The notes under the pieces: model-generated
What the model was told of the DNA's origin: nothing
Seen by the model: only the letters and a program-made list of their open reading frames with translations
Databases searched by the model: none
Position numbers and translations under genes: made by a program
DNA from: an uncultured Shewanella sp.
GTDB taxonomy: Bacteria > Pseudomonadota > Gammaproteobacteria > Enterobacterales > Shewanellaceae
Direction of reading: 5' to 3'
DNA length: 64,000 nt
Assembly (NCBI RefSeq): GCF_947497935.1
Contig: NZ_CANMIO010000008.1
Coordinates: 124,001 to 188,000 of the forward strand
In this document: positions 16,239-25,162 of the stretch, in pieces
Numbering within the stretch: the stretch's first letter is position 1
Layout of the letters: each line of letters begins with the position of its first letter

Positions 16239-16775
16239 ATGACCGCAATCTCCGCCCCTAAACGTGGCTTTACCCTCATTGAGATGGTGGTCGTAATTAT
16301 TGTGCTTGGGATCCTCGCCGTTATCGCCTTGCCTAAGTTTGTTAATTTTCACGCCGACAGTAAAGTCGCAGTGCTGGACGGCATCGCTGCTGCCATGAAA
16401 GGTGGTTTGGACCTAGTCCACAGCAAAGCGGTTATAGAAGGGGAAAATGTCGATTTTGGTAGCATTGAATATGCTGGTGTATCAATCCCCCTTTATAATG
16501 GTTATCCCGCTGTTGATGGCAACGACAGCTTCGACGAGCTTAATCGTCAGGTTCGTACCTGGCTCGATATTGACTCTGTGTCACTGACCGCTATCAAGCT
16601 TGATAACGATGCGGCGCCTTTCTTTATCGACAAGTCCACGGCTAACAACCATATTTACATCTTTTTCTCAGAAGATCTTAATGATAAAAGCGTCAGTTTT
16701 AACTGCCATATTCGTTACGAAAATGCCATTAACGCCACTGAACCTGTCATTACCGTCAAACACAGTGACTGCTAA
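16239..16775 (+). CDS. Type IV pilin-like (MSHA-like) prepilin
   Basis: 178 residues. A short basic leader precedes the prepilin peptidase site RG/FTLIEMVVVI (Phe at +1, Glu at +5), then a hydrophobic helix to about residue 35 and a globular domain. Two C-terminal cysteines (residues about 155 and 178) can form the D-region disulfide loop. A ribosome binding site (GGGAAC) precedes the ATG. It should be processed by PilD and enter a pilus or pseudopilus. It sits oddly between a glycerate regulator and glycerate transport genes, away from any pilus assembly gene, so it may be an orphan minor pilin. Confidence 0.85.
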   Translation: MTAISAPKRGFTLIEMVVVIIVLGILAVIALPKFVNFHADSKVAVLDGIAAAMKGGLDLVHSKAVIEGENVDFGSIEYAGVSIPLYNGYPAVDGNDSFDELNRQVRTWLDIDSVSLTAIKLDNDAAPFFIDKSTANNHIYIFFSEDLNDKSVSFNCHIRYENAINATEPVITVKHSDC

Positions 16776-16831
16776 CAATTGAGTGCCGATTTGCGGCGCT
16801 TATCTCTTAATTAAGCTCCCGAGCGATCCAC

Positions 16832-16888
16832 TGTGCAAATGCACAATAAAACTTTTCAGCCTTGGTCAAAATTGGTGAATTTCACCAA
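16832..16888 (+). promoter_or_regulatory. Two palindromes before the permease gene, candidate operators
   Basis: TGTGCAAATGCACA at 16832-16845 (5-bp arms) and TTGGTGAATTTCACCAA at 16872-16888 (8-bp perfect arms). They lie 130-190 bases before the GntP-type permease start and are plausible binding sites for the adjacent CdaR-type regulator or for CRP. Assignment is inference. Confidence 0.5.
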
Positions 16889-17018
16889 AGAATTATACCA
16901 ATGAGCACCGCATAATATTTCGGCCTGAAATACCTTGGTGCGCTGTCAGTCTCAGTGCTCCCTACTCGGCATAAATAAAACAAACCTTACATATAAAAAT
17001 ACCCAAATAGGGATCCCT

Positions 17019-18377
17019 ATGAGCCTAGTACTGATCTTATTGGCCGTGATTGCGTTTATCGTCATCGCCACCGCTAAATTTAAGCTTCATCCGTTTTTAA
17101 CCCTTATTCTGGCATCGTTTCTTGCCGCCTTTGCCTACGGCCTACCGAGCGCCGATATCGCTAAGACCATCACCTCTGGTTTTGGCGGGATCTTGGGCTA
17201 CATCGGTCTGGTCATCGTATTAGGTACCATCATAGGTACTATTTTAGAAAAAAGCGGGGCGGCAATTACCATGGCAGATGTGGTGATTAAAGTCTTGGGC
17301 AAGCGCTTCCCTACACTAACCATGTCGATTATCGGTTATATCGTATCTATCCCGGTATTTTGTGACTCTGGCTTTGTGATCTTAAACTCGCTCAAGCAGT
17401 CGATGGCTAACCGCATGAAGGTCTCTAGCGTGTCTATGAGCGTCGCACTCGCAACGGGTCTGTATGCCACGCATACCTTTGTGCCGCCAACACCGGGCCC
17501 AATTGCAGCTGCGGGTAACCTTGGCCTTGAATCAAACTTAGGCCTAGTGATTTTTGTGGGTATCTTCGTTGCCGCCGTTGCCGCATTAGCAGGTACCCTG
17601 TGGGCAAACCGTTTTGCCAATACCCAACCTGACGGTGAAGGCGCTGAAGAGCTGCTAACGCACAAAGAGGATTTCGACAAGCTTAAGCAAGCCTATGGTG
17701 AGCTTCCTAGCCCTACTCGTGCGTTTGCACCAATTTTTGTGCCGATTTTAATGATCTGTCTAGGCTCAGTTGCTAACTTCCCATCTGCGCCACTTGGCGA
17801 TGGCGTGCTATTCGATATTTTGGCTTTCTTAGGTCAACCCGTTAATGCATTAATGATCGGTCTATTCTTATCATTATCACTGTTAAAAGGTAGCGATAAG
17901 GTCAAGGAGTTTAGCGAGCGTATTAGCCAAGGCTTAGTGGTTGCTGCACCAATTTTACTTATCACAGGTGCGGGCGGTGCATTTGGTGCCGTACTAAAAG
18001 CAACCGATATTGGTACTTTCTTGGGTGAGTCACTTTCAGCACTGGGTATTGGCATCTTTATGCCATTCGTGGTTGCTGCCGCGCTTAAGTCGGCGCAAGG
18101 CTCTTCAACTGTCGCGTTAGTGGCAACTTCAGCGCTTGTTGCCCCTATGCTTGGTGATATCGGTCTTGCCAGTGATATGGGCCGCGTACTGACGGTTATG
18201 GCCATTGGTGCAGGTGCGATGACAGTATCTCATGCAAACGACAGCTTCTTCTGGGTCGTGACTCAGTTTAGCCGTATGAGTGTTAAGCAAGCTTACAAAG
18301 CCCAAACCATGGCAACACTAATTCAAGGCGTGACCGCTATGGCTTTAGTGTATCTACTCAGCTTAGTGTTGCTATAA
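17019..18377 (+). CDS. GntP-family permease, probable glycerate transporter
   Basis: 452 residues from the ATG at 17019; an upstream frame to 16935 lacks hydrophobic character and covers the likely promoter. The chain is almost all membrane helices (about 12), with the family motifs FGGILGYIGLVIVLGTIIG, IPVFCDSGFVIL and SHANDSFFWVVTQ. GntP proteins are proton symporters for gluconate-type acids. The next gene is glycerate kinase and the regulator is CdaR-like, so glycerate is the likeliest substrate. A perfect 11-bp hairpin follows the stop. Confidence 0.88.
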   Translation: MSLVLILLAVIAFIVIATAKFKLHPFLTLILASFLAAFAYGLPSADIAKTITSGFGGILGYIGLVIVLGTIIGTILEKSGAAITMADVVIKVLGKRFPTLTMSIIGYIVSIPVFCDSGFVILNSLKQSMANRMKVSSVSMSVALATGLYATHTFVPPTPGPIAAAGNLGLESNLGLVIFVGIFVAAVAALAGTLWANRFANTQPDGEGAEELLTHKEDFDKLKQAYGELPSPTRAFAPIFVPILMICLGSVANFPSAPLGDGVLFDILAFLGQPVNALMIGLFLSLSLLKGSDKVKEFSERISQGLVVAAPILLITGAGGAFGAVLKATDIGTFLGESLSALGIGIFMPFVVAAALKSAQGSSTVALVATSALVAPMLGDIGLASDMGRVLTVMAIGAGAMTVSHANDSFFWVVTQFSRMSVKQAYKAQTMATLIQGVTAMALVYLLSLVLL

Positions 18378-18395
18378 ACACTCACTGTTTTGAAG

Positions 18396-18425
18396 TAGGC
18401 GAGCATTAAGATGCTCGCCTATCCT
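18396..18425 (+). terminator. Hairpin after the permease gene
   Basis: TAGGCGAGCAT-TAAG-ATGCTCGCCTA is a perfect 11-bp stem but lacks a clear T-run. It may be a weak terminator or an mRNA-stabilising element between permease and kinase. Confidence 0.55.
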
Positions 18426-18538
18426 TAACCTCACGAATGATGTTAACAGCCACTTTAGGTTGCTGGCTTAAGTCCCCCCCATACATATCAAGATTTATCT
18501 GATTTAATTGATTAGATTGAGTCTTATAGGAAAACTGC

Positions 18539-19693
18539 ATGAAAATTGTGATAGCCCCCGACTCTTTCAAAGAAAGCCTAAGCGCAATGGAAGTGGCTAA
18601 TGAGATTGAACGTGGATTTCGCACCGTACTGCCCACTGCTGAATATATCAAAGTCCCTGTTGCCGATGGTGGCGAAGGCACAGTGCAGTCAATGGTTGAT
18701 GCTACAGACGGCAAGATTATCACCCTCGATGTCACGGGCCCATTAGGCGACAAGGTTAGTGCCTTTTATGGCATTTTAGGCGCGGGTTATCAGGGTAATA
18801 AAAAAACAGCCGTTATTGAAATGGCTGCGGCATCGGGACTGCACTTAGTTGCCGAGGACAAACGTAACCCGCTCATCACGACCAGCTATGGCACAGGTGA
18901 ACTCATTGTCGATGCCCTCAATCGCGGCATTAAACATATCATCATAGGCCTTGGTGGCAGCGCGACCAATGATGGCGGCGCTGGTATGGCTCAGGCCATA
19001 GGTGCACATTTACTCGATAGCGACAACAGAGCCATTACTGTTGGCGGCGCAGCCTTGTTGCAATTAGCTAAGCTCGACTTGAGCGACTTACATCCATTAA
19101 TCAAAGAGTGCAGCTTTGAGGTCGCCTGTGATGTGAATAACCCGCTATGTGGAGCTAAAGGTGCATCGGCTATTTTTGGTCCGCAAAAAGGCGCAACGAG
19201 TACCATGGTAGCGCAGCTCGATATAGCACTTGGTCATTACGCCGATATCATCGCAAGTGCTGGCATGGTGGATAATAGAGATATCCCCGGTGCAGGAGCC
19301 GCTGGCGGCATGGGACTAGGTGTGATGAGCTTTTTAAATGCCGAGCTAAAACCTGGCGTGGATATCGTGATGCAAACGGTTAATTTGGCAGGTTTGAGCA
19401 AAGGGGCAGATCTCGTGATCACAGGTGAAGGTCGCCTCGATAGCCAAACCCTACACGGAAAAACGCCAATGGGCGTTGCCGGAGTTGCTAAGGCGCAGGG
19501 GATAAAGGTTATTGCCATCGCAGGCTGCGTAAGTGACGATGCCAACATACTACTTGAACATGGTATTGACGCGCTGTTCTCCATTACTCCAAGAGCCCTA
19601 CCACTAGCAGAGGTGCTTAGCAGCGCCAAACATAACCTTTACAGCACAGCTAAAAATATCGCCGCGCTATACGCGCTATCAGCAGTGAAATAA
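18539..19693 (+). CDS. glxK: Glycerate kinase (GarK/GlxK family)
   Basis: 384 residues, matching E. coli GarK/GlxK (about 381). The N-terminus MKIVIAPDSFKESLSAMEVA, then PVADGGEGT, EMAAASGL, GIGGSATNDGGAGM-type and FGPQKGA motifs, and GEGRLDSQ near the C-terminus are signature blocks. It phosphorylates D-glycerate, giving a phosphoglycerate for glycolysis (2-phosphoglycerate in this class). An AGGAAA ribosome binding site precedes the ATG. With the upstream permease and CdaR-type regulator it forms a glycerate uptake and use module. Strong terminator follows. Confidence 0.95.
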   Translation: MKIVIAPDSFKESLSAMEVANEIERGFRTVLPTAEYIKVPVADGGEGTVQSMVDATDGKIITLDVTGPLGDKVSAFYGILGAGYQGNKKTAVIEMAAASGLHLVAEDKRNPLITTSYGTGELIVDALNRGIKHIIIGLGGSATNDGGAGMAQAIGAHLLDSDNRAITVGGAALLQLAKLDLSDLHPLIKECSFEVACDVNNPLCGAKGASAIFGPQKGATSTMVAQLDIALGHYADIIASAGMVDNRDIPGAGAAGGMGLGVMSFLNAELKPGVDIVMQTVNLAGLSKGADLVITGEGRLDSQTLHGKTPMGVAGVAKAQGIKVIAIAGCVSDDANILLEHGIDALFSITPRALPLAEVLSSAKHNLYSTAKNIAALYALSAVK

Positions 19694-19711
19694 CCTGCCA
19701 AAAACCACAAA

Positions 19712-19744
19712 CAAAAGGCGCCTAACTGCGCCTTTTGTTTTTTG
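19712..19744 (+). terminator. Intrinsic terminator after glycerate kinase
   Basis: AAAAGGCGC-CTAACT-GCGCCTTTT followed by GTTTTTTG, 19 bases after the stop. Confidence 0.93.
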
Positions 19745-19955
19745 TGACGTGATAAATAATCTTTTCTCACAGTAAAGACCTCTATTCTGATCCTGCAGTT
19801 TTACAGCAATCAAACCTCGCAAGTTATTTTTCTACTTGATGCGCTATAAAGCATAAAGTAAAGTGACCGTCCGTTTTGAGCGCCTGTTTTGACCTTCTGC
19901 TTCTATCGGCAGTTTAGTGTAGAAAGCAGCGTGATTAGTAGAGAAAGTTAGCCCC

Positions 19956-21602
19956 ATGACAGCAAGAAAAGCCACCGCATCAGAAGAGGCGTTACTGCGA
20001 ATTTTCACGGTTCCAGAAGCCCCAGACTCTACCCTTAGTGTAATTGAGCAAAATATCTCGCAAAACCTAATGGGTTTCTTACAAGAAAGCGTCGTGGCAG
20101 TTGAGAAACCGCTTTCTGAAGTTGAATTGGACTTTCAGCAATATCATATACCTGCTGCGCCGCAATTTGTCTCCGATTATGCCGACAACATGATGCAGAC
20201 CTTGGTGGCACACTCTGTACACACCTCAGCGCCTAGTTTTATCGGTCACATGACCTCTGCCCTGCCTTACTTCGTTTTACCTCTGTCTAAGATGATGGTC
20301 GGGCTTAATCAAAACTTGGTAAAAATAGAGACATCTAAGGCCTTTACGCCACTAGAACGCCAAGTACTTGGCATGATGCATCATCTTATTTATGACCAAG
20401 ATGAGGCCTTCTATCAAAGCTGGATGCACAGTGCCAATGTCTCTTTAGGTGCATTTTGCTCTGGCGGCACAGTGGCTAACATCACAGCTTTATGGACGGC
20501 GCGTAATCAACTTCTCAAGGCTGACGGTGACTTTAAAGGGATCGCCAAGCAAGGCCTAGTCAAAGGCCTGCGTCATTACGGTTATGATGACTTAGCTATC
20601 TTGGTCTCTGAGCGCGGTCACTATTCACTTGCTAAAACTGCAGACTTACTCGGTATTGGCCGAGAAAACATCATTCAAGTCCCCACATCGGACGATAACA
20701 AGGTCGATGTGGTTAAGATGCATGAAATCGCAGCGCAACTTGACCAAGATAACGTTAAGGTGATGGCGATTGTCGGCGTTGCCGGGACTACAGAAACTGG
20801 CAATATTGATCCGCTAAATGCGCTTGCCGATCTAGCCGCTGAGCTAAACTGTCACTTCCATGTCGACGCTGCATGGGGCGGCGCCAGTCTATTATCGAAT
20901 AAATACCGTCACCTGTTAGCCGGGATTGAGCGCGCCGATTCGGTCACCATAGATGCCCATAAGCAGATGTATGTCCCCATGGGCGCAGGTATGGTGATCT
21001 TTAAAGACCCAACCTTTGCTAACGCCATTAAACATCATGCCGAGTATATCCTACGTCAAGGCTCGAAAGACTTAGGCAGTCAGACCTTAGAGGGCTCTCG
21101 CCCAGGTATGGCAATGCTAGTACATGCTTGCCTTAAGGTGATAGGCCGCGAAGGTTATGAAATTTTGATTAATAACAGCCTAGAGAAGGCGCGTTATTTT
21201 GCAGACTTGATCACCGCTGAAGCCGACTTTGAGTTGGTGTCTAAACCTGAGCTTTGTCTGCTCACCTACCGCTATGTGCCACAATCGGTACAAAACGCGA
21301 TGGCCAAAGCTCGTGAAATAGGTGATACAGCAACGCTCGCACAGTTCAATGGTTTGCTCGATGGTCTAACTAAGTTTGTACAAAAAACTCAGCGCGAGCA
21401 AGGCACCTCGTTTGTATCACGAACCCGAATTAATCCTGAAAGCCACCAGCTCATGGATCTTAAAGCCGTGGTATTTAGGGTGGTATTAGCCAACCCACTC
21501 ACTAGCCATGACATTTTACAGCAAGTGTTAGCCGAACAAGCGCAGATTGCCAAGAGTGAAACCAAGTACTTGCCACAGCTCCTCTCACTAGCGCAAAGCT
21601 AA
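19956..21602 (+). CDS. panP: Pyridoxal-dependent aspartate 1-decarboxylase PanP
   Basis: 548 residues. Group II PLP decarboxylase: CSGGTVANITALW early, HVDAAWGG (PLP aspartate), and DAHKQMYVPMGAG carrying the Schiff-base lysine. Length and the N-terminal PSFIGHMTSALPYF block fit PanP of Vibrio and Shewanella, which converts aspartate to beta-alanine for pantothenate and coenzyme A. PanP replaces the pyruvoyl enzyme PanD in these genera. It has its own upstream region and stands alone. Glutamate decarboxylase-like annotation is the main alternative, but the family match favours PanP. Confidence 0.88.
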   Translation: MTARKATASEEALLRIFTVPEAPDSTLSVIEQNISQNLMGFLQESVVAVEKPLSEVELDFQQYHIPAAPQFVSDYADNMMQTLVAHSVHTSAPSFIGHMTSALPYFVLPLSKMMVGLNQNLVKIETSKAFTPLERQVLGMMHHLIYDQDEAFYQSWMHSANVSLGAFCSGGTVANITALWTARNQLLKADGDFKGIAKQGLVKGLRHYGYDDLAILVSERGHYSLAKTADLLGIGRENIIQVPTSDDNKVDVVKMHEIAAQLDQDNVKVMAIVGVAGTTETGNIDPLNALADLAAELNCHFHVDAAWGGASLLSNKYRHLLAGIERADSVTIDAHKQMYVPMGAGMVIFKDPTFANAIKHHAEYILRQGSKDLGSQTLEGSRPGMAMLVHACLKVIGREGYEILINNSLEKARYFADLITAEADFELVSKPELCLLTYRYVPQSVQNAMAKAREIGDTATLAQFNGLLDGLTKFVQKTQREQGTSFVSRTRINPESHQLMDLKAVVFRVVLANPLTSHDILQQVLAEQAQIAKSETKYLPQLLSLAQS

Positions 21603-21641
21603 TTCAACCATTGTGTTGCAAGGCTCGATTGGCGTTATGCT

Positions 21642-22283
21642 TTAATCGAGTCTTGCTGTAATAAACAGATCCGTTACCTCACCTATCGAGCTAGCTTGCT
21701 GCTTACGTTTAAGATCAATGACGCTAAATCCAGCCGCTTCAAGCGCGCTACGTAAAACCTTCCCTTGATGAAAATAGGTAAACATCTGGTCGCCATCACT
21801 GGATATGTCTTTACGGGGCTCGCGCTCAATTCCCTCCATAACGCTTAAATAAATCACACCATTAGCTGTCAGTCTCTTTGCTGCATTTTTAATTAAGCTT
21901 AGTGCTTCCTGTTGATTTAAATAGGGTAAACAAAAGCCACACATAATCGCGTCAAAGCATCCGTCTAGCGAATTAAGCTCGCGACTATCAAGTTGCATAA
22001 CTGCTACTTGTGGATTGTTTTGCTTGGCGACTCTCACCATGTTGGGTGCAAGGTCTGTTGCGAGAATAGAGAGCTGAGGCCTTAGTGATAGCAGATAGCG
22101 GGTGATATTTCCCGGGCCACAGGCAAGCTCAAGTACAGTGCTATTTTGCTTAGGCAGCGCATTTATGAAAGGCTCAAACGTATCAATGTACATAGCCAAA
22201 TCCATATACTTATCTTGATATCGCTGCGCCAGCTTATTAAAGGTATTTACTGAAATCTGGTTTCTATCTAGTTGAATTGTCAT
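21642..22283 (-). CDS. Class I SAM-dependent methyltransferase
   Basis: 213 residues. The SAM-binding motif VLELACGPGNITRYLL is followed by the acidic motif ILATDLAP and the post-motif MCGFCLPYL. The N-terminal region NTFNKLAQRYQDKYMD is typical of small-molecule methyltransferases. Substrate unknown. A decayed partial copy lies about 1.1 kb upstream on the same strand (23328-23510), so the gene has been duplicated locally. The VOC gene lies between the two copies. Confidence 0.85.
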   Translation of the reverse strand: MTIQLDRNQISVNTFNKLAQRYQDKYMDLAMYIDTFEPFINALPKQNSTVLELACGPGNITRYLLSLRPQLSILATDLAPNMVRVAKQNNPQVAVMQLDSRELNSLDGCFDAIMCGFCLPYLNQQEALSLIKNAAKRLTANGVIYLSVMEGIEREPRKDISSDGDQMFTYFHQGKVLRSALEAAGFSVIDLKRKQQASSIGEVTDLFITARLD

Positions 22284-22396
22284 GACACTTTCTATTTATA
22301 GTGTGAATAATTCAATCCTACCGAGTGATGTTAAATATTCAAGCCTTTACAAAGGTATGTTATAGCATGCAAGTGAAGGCAGCTTCTGAATAGCTA

Positions 22397-22427
22397 ATAA
22401 AAAGGGCCGACACTTGGTCAGCCCTTC
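22397..22427 (-). terminator. Terminator of the VOC gene
   Basis: Read on the minus strand: AAGGGCTGACC and GTCGGCCCTT pair with internal mismatches around a short loop and run into TTTTATT. Confidence 0.75.
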
Positions 22428-22482
22428 AAAGCAATTTCTTTAATCTATTTATTTAAGCAAATTATCTAAGCGAGCGAGTCTA

Positions 22483-22968
22483 TTACTCATATTCAGACGA
22501 GTATGTCTCTTCATAAGTGTGCGAGTAAAGCTCAAATAGATTGCCAAATGGATCTTCTAGATACACCATCTTAGCTTGCTTACTATCATCTTCTGGGTGA
22601 TAACGCATAATATCCATACGAACCTTGCCACCAAACTTTTCGGTACGCTCAATCACACCGTGAAAGTCATCGGTTTGAAGGCAAAAGTGGAAAATTCCTA
22701 TTCGAGAAAAGTCTACTTGATGACGCTCTTGACGCTGTTTCATTTCAAACAGTTCAACACCGATCCCATCAGTCGTAACTAAGTGTGCAATGTTAAACCC
22801 TTTAAAACCTTCACCAAAAACGGCGACACACATTCTACCGATTGCAGTTTCACGCTCTTCTTCAACCTGAGTGTTACCCATAACGACTTTAAGACCAAGA
22901 GCATTAGTATAAAACTCAACAGCCTTGTCCATATCGCCTACCATGATCCCCACATGATTCATTTTCAT
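22483..22968 (-). CDS. VOC/glyoxalase-family protein
   Basis: 161 residues. One glyoxalase/bleomycin-resistance/dioxygenase fold: MKMNHVGIMVGDMDKAVEFYTNALG opens the first half, and YLEDPFGNLFELYSH closes the second. Candidate metal ligands are His5, Glu in the GVELFE strand, His in IFHFCLQ and Glu in FELYSH, the arrangement of metal-dependent members. The reaction cannot be set; lactoylglutathione lyase is one option among many. It has its own terminator. Confidence 0.82.
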   Translation of the reverse strand: MKMNHVGIMVGDMDKAVEFYTNALGLKVVMGNTQVEEERETAIGRMCVAVFGEGFKGFNIAHLVTTDGIGVELFEMKQRQERHQVDFSRIGIFHFCLQTDDFHGVIERTEKFGGKVRMDIMRYHPEDDSKQAKMVYLEDPFGNLFELYSHTYEETYSSEYE

Positions 22969-22975
22969 AATTAAC

Positions 22976-23327
22976 TCCAGATACTGATGATTAATACACA
23001 GCTTGAATAAACAGCTTGTTTCGATGAAATGAGTATATGCGGCAGCAGTAATAATTAGAAATTATCACTTTTTATTAAAATGATAGCTTTAATTTATAAG
23101 AGGTTTTCAAGGATATTTTACTCTTGCTTTCCATCGCAGTTATTTCACTGAAAAACCAGAGATACCTCATCGTTAAGGGAACGGCAAATGAAGAGGAATG
23201 CTTGAATTGCAATTAGCATGAACTCGAGATAATGACTATCTTGAGAGTCCTAATATATAGGCTATGTATTAATTAAGAGACTAGCCGTTTATTTTGGCCG
23301 TAGCGTATGTTCAGCCTCAGTAAAGCG
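22976..23327. other. AT-rich spacer without a gene
   Basis: No supportable ORF or RNA was seen. It holds the promoter region of the VOC gene and leads into the decayed methyltransferase copy. Confidence 0.5.
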
Positions 23328-23510
23328 CTCCATGTCGGGCACAAGAATCGATAGTTCAGGCCTTTGGGAAAGTAAATAACATGTGATATTGCCCAGATCG
23401 TAAGTAAGCTCTAGCACTTCAACACTTATCCTTGCCAGCGCCTTATCGAAGGATCAACGATATCAATATCCATGACTCAATCCACATACTTATCTTGATG
23501 CCACCTATTA
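23328..23510 (-). pseudogene. Decayed fragment of the neighbouring methyltransferase
   Basis: Read on the minus strand, it gives VLELTYDLGNITCYLLSQRPELSIL, matching LELACGPGNITRYLLSLRPQLSIL of the intact gene, preceded by HQDKYVD-stop-MDID (intact: YQDKYMDLAMYIDT). The fragment contains in-frame stops, frameshifts and a small deletion, and the glycine-rich SAM motif is destroyed. Only the N-terminal third remains. Confidence 0.85.
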
Positions 23511-23611
23511 CTTAGTCACCCTCATACAAAGTGTCAACTTATCTCAAGACAGGACACACCTTAAAACAGAAAAAGCCCCAACGAATGGGGCTTTAAATTC
23601 AAGGATCTGTT

Positions 23612-25162
23612 TTACTGATGCATCTTCTTAATTAAAGCGGCACGTTCGTCATAATCTACTTTATGACAGGCTGAACAGCTATCTTTCGAAGTATTCCATG
23701 GCTGAACATACTTGCCATCTTTAGAGAAGTTCTCAGGGCTAGAAGCAGGGTGCTCCAAATTAATCCTAAAGAAGTGTTTGTTGTTAGGCATATGGCAACT
23801 TTCACACTTAGCCACAAAGCTATGAACCTCAAGCTCAGGTGTAAACGGTTTATCATAGTGGCAATCAACACACTGCTTCACCATCGCATTTTCATGGCCA
23901 GGTTGGTCATCATTGATCTTAGACTGGTGCGGGTTATGACAAGTATGACATGCCATATCATGTTTCTTACCTGTCACGACACCCGTATCGGCATCCATAC
24001 CCAGTAGTGCATCACCAGCCACTCGACCACCAAGATCATAAGGTATGGTTCGACCGCCTATGCTGTCGCCACCAAAGTCTTGGTTGTGCTCACTGATAAA
24101 GGTTGGGAACTTACGATTGGTCTTTTTACTGTGGCACTCAGCACAAGTAATGGCCTTACCAAATGCCATATCTGCTTGCTGTAAATCTGACGTGTAACGG
24201 CCCTGAGCAATACGGTCAATGTCATCCGCTGACTGAGACTTAATATGCTTTCCACCCGCACCATGACACGCTTCACACTGAATACCTGTATATTCAAACG
24301 TACCATCGATACCGACTAAACCGTCTTGATGGTTAGGGTTTAGAGGTGAATTTGGCGTGTGATCTTTCCAGCCCGTTGTATGGCAATGACCACAGTCGAA
24401 AGGATGGGCATCAGGCTCATCACCTGGTGCGTAGGCAGCAATATGATCGATACTAAAATCTTCACCGTTTTGTGGTAATGCTGCACGCACCCCGGTACCC
24501 GACAAAATATAACCGTTACTGTCAAGGTACATGGCGGTGCGGTAGTAACCACCGATAACATAACTCACTTCATCCCAACTGTTTGGGGTGCCAGCACTAT
24601 TATCAGCACCATGAAGTAACTCTACAGAACCTTCTAATGAGGTAAATGGGAACTGTGGCGCCTCGCCGTTCTCAATCTTACTCAGCTTAAAGTTATGCCC
24701 AGTTTCTAAGAAGGTTGCTTTATCAGTGTGACAGGTTAAACAGGTTTGCGTTCCCACGAAACTGCCGGTCTCAGTAACTTCAGACACCTTGATTGTCACG
24801 GTCGAATTATCGGTCGCCCCTTCTGGGTCGGCAACGGTATAGCTAAACACTACTGTGCCAGGTTGTTCAGGAGTGAACAGTAACTGATTGTCTTTAATTA
24901 CTCCTTTACCTGTGCCTTCGGTTAACTCCACTACTGTTAGCGTTAGCGCATCGCCATCAGGATCCGTATCGTTGGCAATCGCATCAACCATTACTGGTGT
25001 GCCCACAATAGCCGTAGCTGTTGTTGGCTGAGCAATCGGCGGGTTATTGTCACTTGGCGGTGGCATTACGACATCATTATTGTCAGAGCCACAGGCAACC
25101 AATACGCTTGCCATACTTGCGAGTAACACTTTTTTATATAAAGCGTTTAAGTTGTTCATCAT
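23612..25162 (-). CDS. Octaheme c-type cytochrome lipoprotein with cadherin-like domain
   Basis: 516 residues. Signal peptide with lipobox LVACG (Cys about 24), a Pro/Asn/Asp spacer, then an Ig/cadherin-like domain (about residues 40-130; NDTDPDGDALTLTV, TVADPEGATDNSTVTIKV). The rest holds eight CXXCH motifs: CLTCH, CGHCH, CEACH, CAECH, CHTCH, CVDCH, CESCH and CSACH (about residues 143-494). The first haem context (TCLTCHTDK...ETGHNFKLSK) resembles the cytochrome c554 group. It is likely a surface or periplasm-facing lipoprotein electron carrier; partner and substrate are unknown. It stands alone, with a large hairpin upstream and a divergently unrelated AraC gene beyond. Not a known tetrathionate or nitrite reductase by visible motifs. 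Confidence 0.88.
   Translation of the reverse strand: MMNNLNALYKKVLLASMASVLVACGSDNNDVVMPPPSDNNPPIAQPTTATAIVGTPVMVDAIANDTDPDGDALTLTVVELTEGTGKGVIKDNQLLFTPEQPGTVVFSYTVADPEGATDNSTVTIKVSEVTETGSFVGTQTCLTCHTDKATFLETGHNFKLSKIENGEAPQFPFTSLEGSVELLHGADNSAGTPNSWDEVSYVIGGYYRTAMYLDSNGYILSGTGVRAALPQNGEDFSIDHIAAYAPGDEPDAHPFDCGHCHTTGWKDHTPNSPLNPNHQDGLVGIDGTFEYTGIQCEACHGAGGKHIKSQSADDIDRIAQGRYTSDLQQADMAFGKAITCAECHSKKTNRKFPTFISEHNQDFGGDSIGGRTIPYDLGGRVAGDALLGMDADTGVVTGKKHDMACHTCHNPHQSKINDDQPGHENAMVKQCVDCHYDKPFTPELEVHSFVAKCESCHMPNNKHFFRINLEHPASSPENFSKDGKYVQPWNTSKDSCSACHKVDYDERAALIKKMHQ

Noticed and set aside
17834..18205. A 123-codon minus-strand frame over the permease gene
   Set aside because: It lies opposite conserved GntP motifs; its Ala/Ser-rich product is typical of antisense to a membrane protein gene.
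19237..19629. A 130-codon minus-strand frame over the glycerate kinase gene
   Set aside because: It is antisense to conserved glycerate kinase blocks and has no start signal.
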